A stretch of 55,811 nt of DNA, from contig VEND01000037.1 of assembly GCA_009711765.1 (NCBI GenBank), forward strand, positions 1 through 55,811, given 5' to 3'. Both the position numbers and the translations under genes were made by a program. The notes under the pieces are model-generated. The model did no database searches, was not told the DNA's origin, and was given only the letters and a program-made list of their open reading frames with translations. Shown piece after piece: positions 50,773 through 55,811 of this stretch. The DNA comes from Bacillota bacterium (GTDB taxonomy: Bacteria; Bacillota; Clostridia; Tissierellales; MES13). Every line of letters starts with the position of its first letter. Position 1 is the first letter of the stretch.

Positions 50773-51972
50773 CTATTTCTTTTTCATCATTGCATTAATC
50801 TTTAAGGGTAAATTATAGATATTTATAAACCCTTCAGCATCTGATTGATTATAGAATTCACTATCTCCAAAGGAAGATATACTCTCTTCATATAATTTAT
50901 TAGGTGAATCCATCCCTGCTATCATTATATTACCCTTATATAGTTTTAATTTTACCCATCCTGTAACATTTTTTTGCGTCTCTTCTATGAAACTATCTAA
51001 GGATGCTCTTAAAGTAGTATGCCACTTTCCATTATAAACTAATTCAGCATATTTAAGCGCTATTCCCTGCTTGTATTGAAATGTTTCTTTATCTAGGGTT
51101 AATCTTTCTAATTCCTTATGGGCTTCTAATAATATTGTTCCCCCTGGAGTTTCATATACTCCTCTAGATTTCATTCCTACTAATCTATTTTCTAATATAT
51201 CTATTATACCCACTGCATTCTCTCCAGCTATTGAGTTTGCCTTTTTTAATAAATCAACTCCATTTAATTCTTCATCATTTATTTTTTTAGGAATACCTTC
51301 TTCAAAATGTATCTTTACATAAGTTGGCTCATCCTTAGCCTCTTCTAATGTTTTTGTCATTTGATATAAAACATCTGGCTTATGCTCATTTTTAGGATCT
51401 TCTAAATCTCCACCTTCATGACTTACATGTAGAAGGTTTTTATCTCTTGAATATATTTTTTCCTTTGTAACAGGAACTTCTATACCATTTTTATTTGCAT
51501 AATCTATTGCATCTTCTCTTGATTTAATATCCCACATTCTCCATGGTGCTATAACTTTAATTTTTGGATCTAAAGCTGCTATGGCACTTTCAAATCTTAC
51601 CTGGTCATTTCCCTTGCCAGTACAACCATGCACAATATAATCTGCGTTTTCTTTATGGGCTAATTCAACAAGTTTCTCACCAATTATAGGTCTTGCTAGG
51701 GGTGTTCCTAATAAATATTTATCTTCATATACTGCATTTGCTTTAATTGCTTTAAAAACATAATTTTCAACGAATTCATCTTCTACATTAACCACATATG
51801 CCTTTGATGCACCTGATTTAATTGCCTTTTCTTCTACCTTATCTAATTCATCATCTTGTCCTACATTTATACAAGCTGCTATTATATCAAAATCAAATTT
51901 TTCTTTAACCCAAGGGATTATAATAGATGTATCTAATCCCCCGGAGTATGCTAATATTACCTTTGGTTTCAT
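50773..51972 (-). CDS. argG: Argininosuccinate synthase
   Basis: A 399-residue ATP-pyrophosphatase-type enzyme joining citrulline and aspartate. Motifs: AYSGGLDTS (PP-loop), [14 protein letters not shown], and [43 protein letters not shown]. The length is normal. ATG 51972 has AAGGAGG eight bases upstream; ATG 51978 is too close to the site. Seven to thirteen nt after the preceding gene, so cotranscribed. Confidence 0.97.
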   Translation of the reverse strand: MKPKVILAYSGGLDTSIIIPWVKEKFDFDIIAACINVGQDDELDKVEEKAIKSGASKAYVVNVEDEFVENYVFKAIKANAVYEDKYLLGTPLARPIIGEKLVELAHKENADYIVHGCTGKGNDQVRFESAIAALDPKIKVIAPWRMWDIKSREDAIDYANKNGIEVPVTKEKIYSRDKNLLHVSHEGGDLEDPKNEHKPDVLYQMTKTLEEAKDEPTYVKIHFEEGIPKKINDEELNGVDLLKKANSIAGENAVGIIDILENRLVGMKSRGVYETPGGTILLEAHKELERLTLDKETFQYKQGIALKYAELVYNGKWHTTLRASLDSFIEETQKNVTGWVKLKLYKGNIMIAGMDSPNKLYEESISSFGDSEFYNQSDAEGFINIYNLPLKINAMMKKK

Positions 51973-51985
51973 TATCATTTCCTCC

Positions 51986-52783
51986 TTAGTTATTCATTTC
52001 AGTAGCTTTAGTTACAAATTCAGCAATTTTTCCATTTTCTTTTAATTTATCTAAAGTTTCGTTTACAGCTTTTACTAAAGATTCATTGCCCTTTTTAATA
52101 GCAACGGCTGAACCGCTATCTCCAGTATTTAAAGCTATATTTGAAAGTACTATACTATCATTTTTCTTTGCATAGGATTCAGCAACGGGTTTTTCTGCTA
52201 TTACTGCATCTATCTTTTTCTGCATAACCTGTAGCATTATATCTGATATCTTACCAAGTCCTACTATTTTAGCCTCTTTAAAGTTTTCTTTAGCTATCTT
52301 TTCTTGAGTTGTTCCCTTTTGTACACCGATCTTTTTATCTTCTAAATCCTTCTTTGTTTTAATTTCATCAGCTTTTTCCTTACTTACTACAACACCTTGT
52401 TTTGCTGTATAATATACCTTTGAAAAATCAACACTTTTCTTTCTATCCTCTGTAGGAGTCATACCTGCTATAACAATATCTATTTTCTTTGCATTTAGTG
52501 CTGCTAATAATCCTGCAAACTGCATATCCTTAATTTCAAGTTCCACACCAAGATCATTTGCTATTTCCTTAGCTATATCAATATCAAAACCAACAATAGT
52601 ATCTTTACCATCTATTTCTTTATGGAATTCATATGGTGGATACGCTGCACTTGTTCCTATAACTAACTTACCCTTTTTCTGTATCTTTTCTACTTTAGTT
52701 AATTCTTTTTCTTCCCCACTTTGACAAGCTACCATTGTAAATACTAAACATGTTATTAAAATTATTGATAATACCTTTTTCAC
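51986..52783 (-). CDS. Amino-acid ABC transporter substrate-binding lipoprotein (probably arginine)
   Basis: About 265 residues: signal peptide with a lipobox-like Cys ([23 protein letters not shown]), then a family 3 solute-binding domain ([88 protein letters not shown]). It captures an amino acid outside the cell; the operon with argG-argH and the Arg T-boxes suggests arginine or a relative. No permease or ATPase gene follows. GTG 52783 fits the GGGAG spacing best; GTG 52792 abuts it. Confidence 0.88.
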   Translation of the reverse strand: MKKVLSIILITCLVFTMVACQSGEEKELTKVEKIQKKGKLVIGTSAAYPPYEFHKEIDGKDTIVGFDIDIAKEIANDLGVELEIKDMQFAGLLAALNAKKIDIVIAGMTPTEDRKKSVDFSKVYYTAKQGVVVSKEKADEIKTKKDLEDKKIGVQKGTTQEKIAKENFKEAKIVGLGKISDIMLQVMQKKIDAVIAEKPVAESYAKKNDSIVLSNIALNTGDSGSAVAIKKGNESLVKAVNETLDKLKENGKIAEFVTKATEMNN

Positions 52784-52898
52784 TTTAACCACTCTCCCTT
52801 TAAATTTTTTATATTTTTTAACATATTAATCAATTAAAACGCTAAAGTATAATTGTATATAATCACCACCTTTTTTATTTTTTCCCATATAGGGTAAT

Positions 52899-53113
52899 AA
52901 AAAACGCCCCTTATATCTAAGAGACGAATAATATCCGCGTTACCACTCTAGTTAAAGCAATACTTTGCTTTCACTTAATTCATTAACGGCTGATACCGGA
53001 TTCTTTTACTTATTTTCAAAGAATCTCTTCATGGACTCTTTTCATTATAGCCTTTGTTACTAGACTCCCACCAACTCTAGCTCGCTTTAACGCATTCTAT
53101 AACTACTCTTCCA
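52899..53113 (-). ncRNA. T-box leader 2 (proximal), apparent AGA (Arg) specifier
   Basis: Minus-strand RNA has the T-box order: GGAAGAGTA at the stem I base, AGCGAGC, GTTGGTGGGAG (distal loop region), specifier side AATGAAA-AGA-GTCC (AGA at 53039-53037), T-box sequence AGAGTGGTAACGCGG (52949-52935) and terminator CGTCTC / GGGGCG then TTTTTT (52926-52899). Uncharged tRNA-Arg would prevent termination. The specifier call rests on alignment with leader 1 and on the arg genes downstream. Confidence 0.9.
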
Positions 53114-53141
53114 ATCGAAAGATTTGTTTATTAAATTGTAT

Positions 53142-53357
53142 AAAAAAAACGTCCCTATAAAAGAGACGAATAATATCCGCGTTACCACTCTAGTTAAAGC
53201 AATACTTTGCTTTCACTCAATTCATTAACGGCTGATACCGGGTTCTCATACTTATACTTTCAAAGAACCTCTTTATGGACTCTCTTCATTATAGACTTTG
53301 TACTAGACTCCCACCAACTCTAGCTCGCTTTAACGCATTCTATAATTACTCTTCCAA
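53142..53357 (-). ncRNA. T-box leader 1 (distal), apparent AGA (Arg) specifier
   Basis: Almost identical to leader 2: GGAAGAGTA, AGCGAGC, GTTGGTGGGAG, specifier side AATGAAG-AGA-GTCC (AGA at 53283-53281), T-box sequence AGAGTGGTAACGCGG (53191-53177), and terminator CGTCTC / GGGACG then TTTTTTTT (53168-53142). The two leaders must both be passed in series before the arg operon is transcribed, which should sharpen the response to arginine starvation. High similarity indicates recent duplication. Confidence 0.92.
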
Positions 53358-53409
53358 TCACTAGATTTTTTTAATGTTTATTCAATATGTTTTATATTTA
53401 TTAATTAAT

Positions 53410-53438
53410 AGTATACAGGTTTAGCTAGGTAAAGTCAA
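53410..53438 (-). promoter_or_regulatory. SigA promoter of the T-box/arginine operon
   Basis: Minus strand TTGACT (53438-53433), 17-bp spacer, TATACT (53415-53410). Both boxes match 5/6. Transcription begins near 53403, upstream of the first T-box. No second promoter is obvious between the two leaders. Confidence 0.88.
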
Positions 53439-53490
53439 GAAGAAATTTTTGTATTTATAAATATTTTTACTCATTAATAAATTTACATAT

Positions 53491-53521
53491 AAAAAAAGCA
53501 CTAACTAAAAGAGTCAGTACT
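53491..53521 (-). terminator. Terminator of the GGDEF-EAL gene
   Basis: Minus strand AGTACTGACT / AGTTAGTGCT (10 bp with two G-U pairs, 5-nt loop) then TTTTTTT. It lies 19 nt after the stop codon. Confidence 0.88.
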
Positions 53522-53539
53522 AATAATTTAAGTTTCCTC

Positions 53540-55576
53540 TTATATATATTTTTTAGAAAGTAATTTTTCAAAGGTAGTGTCACTAACAGGTTTACTGAAA
53601 AAATAACCTTGTAGCATATCACACATCTTACCCTTAAGGAAATGTAAATGTTCATTTGTCTCTACACCCTCTGCAACAATATCAACACCTAAACTCTTAG
53701 CCATAGATATTATAGCAGTTATAATCTTTGTATTTTCTATCTTTTTAATATCCATTAGAAATGATTTATCTATTTTTAATTTATTTATATTAAGCTCTTT
53801 TAACTTATTTAATGAAGAGTATCCAGTTCCAAAATCATCCATGGATATTTTTATTCCAAGTTTTTTAAGTTTATTTAAATTTTTAATTATTCTATCAAAG
53901 TTTTTAGCACAAACTGATTCTGTTATTTCAAGCTCTAAAAACTTTGAAGAAAGTTTTGTTTCTTTTAAAATATTTATAACTATATCAGGAAAATCCAATT
54001 GCTCTAATTGTTTACTAGATATATTTACAGCCATAAATATAGGATTGAATCCTTGATCTATCCATTTTCTATTTTGAATACATGCATTCTTTAAAACCCA
54101 GTTTCCTATTTTATAAATCATTCCACTACTTTCAGCTATGGGTATAAACTTATCTGGAGGTATAAAACCCATTTCTTCACTTTCCCATCTAAGTAATGCC
54201 TCTGCTCCTATAACCTTTCCTGTTTTAGTACTTACCACTGGCTGATATTTAATATACAGCTCATCCTTTTCTATAGAATTTCTTAATTTATTTTCTATAG
54301 TGAATTGTTCCCATAGTTCAGAGTTAAAATTCTTATCATATAGTATAATTTTATCTTCTTTACAATCTTTAGCCTTATACATAGCAGTTTCAGCATTTTT
54401 TATAAGAAAACTAGAGTTTAATCCATGGTAGGGATATAAAGAAAGTCCTATACTAGCAGATAAATATATACGATGTTTATCTATTATAAAAGGCTTATTA
54501 AATAAATCTAATATCCTTTTAGAGATTTCAAATATCTCTCTAATATTTACACTTTCATATAATAAAATAAACTCATCTCCACCAAATCTAGATATAACAT
54601 CAAATACATCTTTATATTTCTTAAGTCTAATTGAAATTTCCTTTAATATTAAATCCCCTACTATATGCCCTAAATTATCATTTATTTTACTAAAACCATC
54701 TATATCTATTAATAGTATTGATACCTTTTCATTCTTTTTTATTCTCTTATCAAGTTCATTTATGAAAAAGTCTTTATTATAAAGTTTAGTTAAACTATCA
54801 TTATCTGTTAAAAACTTATACTTTCTCTTTATGTCTAATTCTTCTGTTACATCATAAACAATAGTATGTAATAATACTTTCTCATTTATTTTTATTGGTT
54901 CAATGAAAGCTTTAACATCCCTTATTTCACCATTTGAAAGTTTGTTTTTTAAGCCATAAGCTCTTTTTTCTCCTGATTTAACCTTTTTTATTTCTTTATT
55001 TAAATTTTCTTTACTTAACACATTTATATCATCGGTTTTTAACTTTAAAAGTTCTTTTTTACTATATCCATAGTATTCACAGGCTGATTTATTTGCATCT
55101 ACTATTTTATTATTTCGAGGGTCAACTAAAAGCATTATTGCATTATTATGTCTAAAAAAGTTTGTATATTCCTCTTCCTTTTGAGTTAATAAATCAAACA
55201 TCTCACTTTCTTTTGAAACATCCCTAACGAAAACATTTAAGAAATTACCACTTTCTTTTACAAAGGATACTTCAGCAAGAAAAGAATTTCCATTTGCTTT
55301 TTTAAGTAACCACCTAAAGCTTTTTTTATCTTTAATAATTTTTTTAAAGTCTTTAGCAGTACTTTCATCAATTTTCTCATCATAATATAAAAGATCATAG
55401 AAATTTTTACCCACTAAATCTCCTTTATTCGAATACTCAAACAAATTTAAAGATAAATTATTGCACTCTATTATTTTCTCTTTATCTAGTATAATAACTG
55501 CTTCAGGGAACTTATTAAAAACTTTTTTATAATAATCATCGTCTAATAAATATTTATTATTTAATTGTGTCATCAT
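53540..55576 (-). CDS. PAS-PAS-GGDEF-EAL cyclic-di-GMP enzyme
   Basis: A 678-residue soluble protein. Two PAS domains (about 12-125 and 130-245), a GGDEF domain (about 250-420) with intact RFGGDEF and an EAL domain (about 430-678) with intact EALLRW, DDFGTGYSSL and VAEGVE. Both catalytic motifs are preserved, so it could make and break cyclic-di-GMP; the PAS domains sense a small molecule or redox state. Not obviously membrane-bound. It has its own terminator. Start ATG 55576 (or 55573) follows GAGGGGG. The riboswitch at 49.0 kb and YcgR at 6.3 kb are likely readers of the same signal. Confidence 0.95.
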   Translation of the reverse strand: MMTQLNNKYLLDDDYYKKVFNKFPEAVIILDKEKIIECNNLSLNLFEYSNKGDLVGKNFYDLLYYDEKIDESTAKDFKKIIKDKKSFRWLLKKANGNSFLAEVSFVKESGNFLNVFVRDVSKESEMFDLLTQKEEEYTNFFRHNNAIMLLVDPRNNKIVDANKSACEYYGYSKKELLKLKTDDINVLSKENLNKEIKKVKSGEKRAYGLKNKLSNGEIRDVKAFIEPIKINEKVLLHTIVYDVTEELDIKRKYKFLTDNDSLTKLYNKDFFINELDKRIKKNEKVSILLIDIDGFSKINDNLGHIVGDLILKEISIRLKKYKDVFDVISRFGGDEFILLYESVNIREIFEISKRILDLFNKPFIIDKHRIYLSASIGLSLYPYHGLNSSFLIKNAETAMYKAKDCKEDKIILYDKNFNSELWEQFTIENKLRNSIEKDELYIKYQPVVSTKTGKVIGAEALLRWESEEMGFIPPDKFIPIAESSGMIYKIGNWVLKNACIQNRKWIDQGFNPIFMAVNISSKQLEQLDFPDIVINILKETKLSSKFLELEITESVCAKNFDRIIKNLNKLKKLGIKISMDDFGTGYSSLNKLKELNINKLKIDKSFLMDIKKIENTKIITAIISMAKSLGVDIVAEGVETNEHLHFLKGKMCDMLQGYFFSKPVSDTTFEKLLSKKYI

Positions 55577-55721
55577 ACTTCCCCCTCGTTGTAAAGCCTT
55601 TTATTTAGAAAGCTAGTAAAGTGTAGTTAATCTGTTTAAGTTTACCATATATTTCTTTATTATTCAACAATTTTTGTAAAAAATCTACAATTCGTAATAT
55701 GAAAAAAATCATTATTTTCTG

Positions 55722-55811
55722 TTATACTAAGGCTAAAGTTGGTTCAAGGAGCTTTTTAACTTCTTCACTACAACTTGCATACAACTTCATAAATTCAAGG
55801 AAAGTAAATAT
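55722..55811 (-). CDS. Possible 3' end of a gene entering from the right
   Basis: The minus strand is open from the window edge to a TAA at 55724-55722 and reads IFTFLEFMKLYASCSEEVKKLLEPTLALV. It looks protein-like, but 29 codons are too few for recognition. A plus-strand promoter-like TATACT overlaps the stop, so it could instead be a leader of a gene on the other strand. The 145 nt between it and the GGDEF-EAL gene hold nothing I recognise. Confidence 0.25.
   Translation of the reverse strand: MFTFLEFMKLYASCSEEVKKLLEPTLALV

Noticed and set aside
52899-53357. Direct repeats of about 200 bp as insertion sequences or duplicated genes
   Set aside because: Both copies contain stem I motifs, the AGAGTGGTAACGCGG T-box and a terminator, so they are T-box leaders.
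53467-53655. 62-codon frame overlapping the end of the GGDEF-EAL gene
   Set aside because: It crosses the terminator hairpin and is a shifted-frame shadow of the EAL domain.

Overview
The window looks like a chromosomal segment of a low-GC, motile, Gram-positive anaerobe of the class Clostridia. This is inferred from the AT-rich sequence, strong GGAGG-type ribosome binding sites, Bacillus/Clostridium-type motility genes (FliY, CheC, CheD, CsrA-FliW, FlbD, SwrB-like), T-box leaders and an AcoR-type sigma-54 activator. No rRNA or tRNA gene is present, so the species cannot be named. Every gene I can support is read from the minus strand; plus-strand reading frames are shadows.

Layout in the direction of transcription (high to low coordinates). 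(1) 53.5-55.6 kb: a PAS-PAS-GGDEF-EAL cyclic-di-GMP enzyme. (2) 49.4-53.4 kb: an arginine operon (substrate-binding lipoprotein, argG, argH) preceded by a SigA promoter and two nearly identical tandem T-box leaders, both apparently with an AGA (Arg) specifier. (3) 41.5-49.1 kb: a chemotaxis/switch operon (cheW, cheD, cheR, cheA, cheC, cheY, cheW, fliM, fliY) whose leader is a class I cyclic-di-GMP riboswitch followed by a terminator. (4) 36-41.5 kb: a sigma-28 operon flgM-flgN-flgK-flgL-fliW-csrA, then flagellin with its own sigma-28 promoter and a CsrA-type leader hairpin. (5) 30.4-36 kb: an accessory island directly after flagellin, with a 931-residue glycosyltransferase-TPR-sulfotransferase fusion, a degenerate IS transposase, a stand-alone sulfotransferase and a second transposase relic. 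(6) 26.6-30.2 kb: the sigma-28 filament-cap operon flaG-fliD-flgN/fliT-like-flaG-like-fliS. (7) 1.4-26.5 kb: a 25 kb hook-basal-body/export/motor operon from flgB to a second flgG, ending in a sigma-54-dependent activator. (8) 0-1.3 kb: the start of an Mrp/Mbh-type cation antiporter operon (mrpE, mrpF, mrpG, MbhD-like).

How the parts connect. SigA transcribes the early basal-body operon, which carries fliA (sigma-28); sigma-28 then drives flgM, fliD and flagellin. CsrA-FliW and the flagellin leader form the known flagellin homeostasis loop. Cyclic-di-GMP can act at three points: the riboswitch before the chemotaxis operon, the PilZ brake protein YcgR, and the GGDEF/EAL enzyme.

The two most unusual signals are: (a) the sulfotransferase/glycosyltransferase island next to flagellin, suggesting a sulfated glycan or sulfated flagellin; and (b) the activator at the end of the flagellar operon, followed by three 17-bp interrupted palindromes and a well-spaced -24/-12 sigma-54 promoter in front of the antiporter operon, suggesting that antiporter expression is tied to flagellar expression. 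Both are inferences from sequence and gene order.
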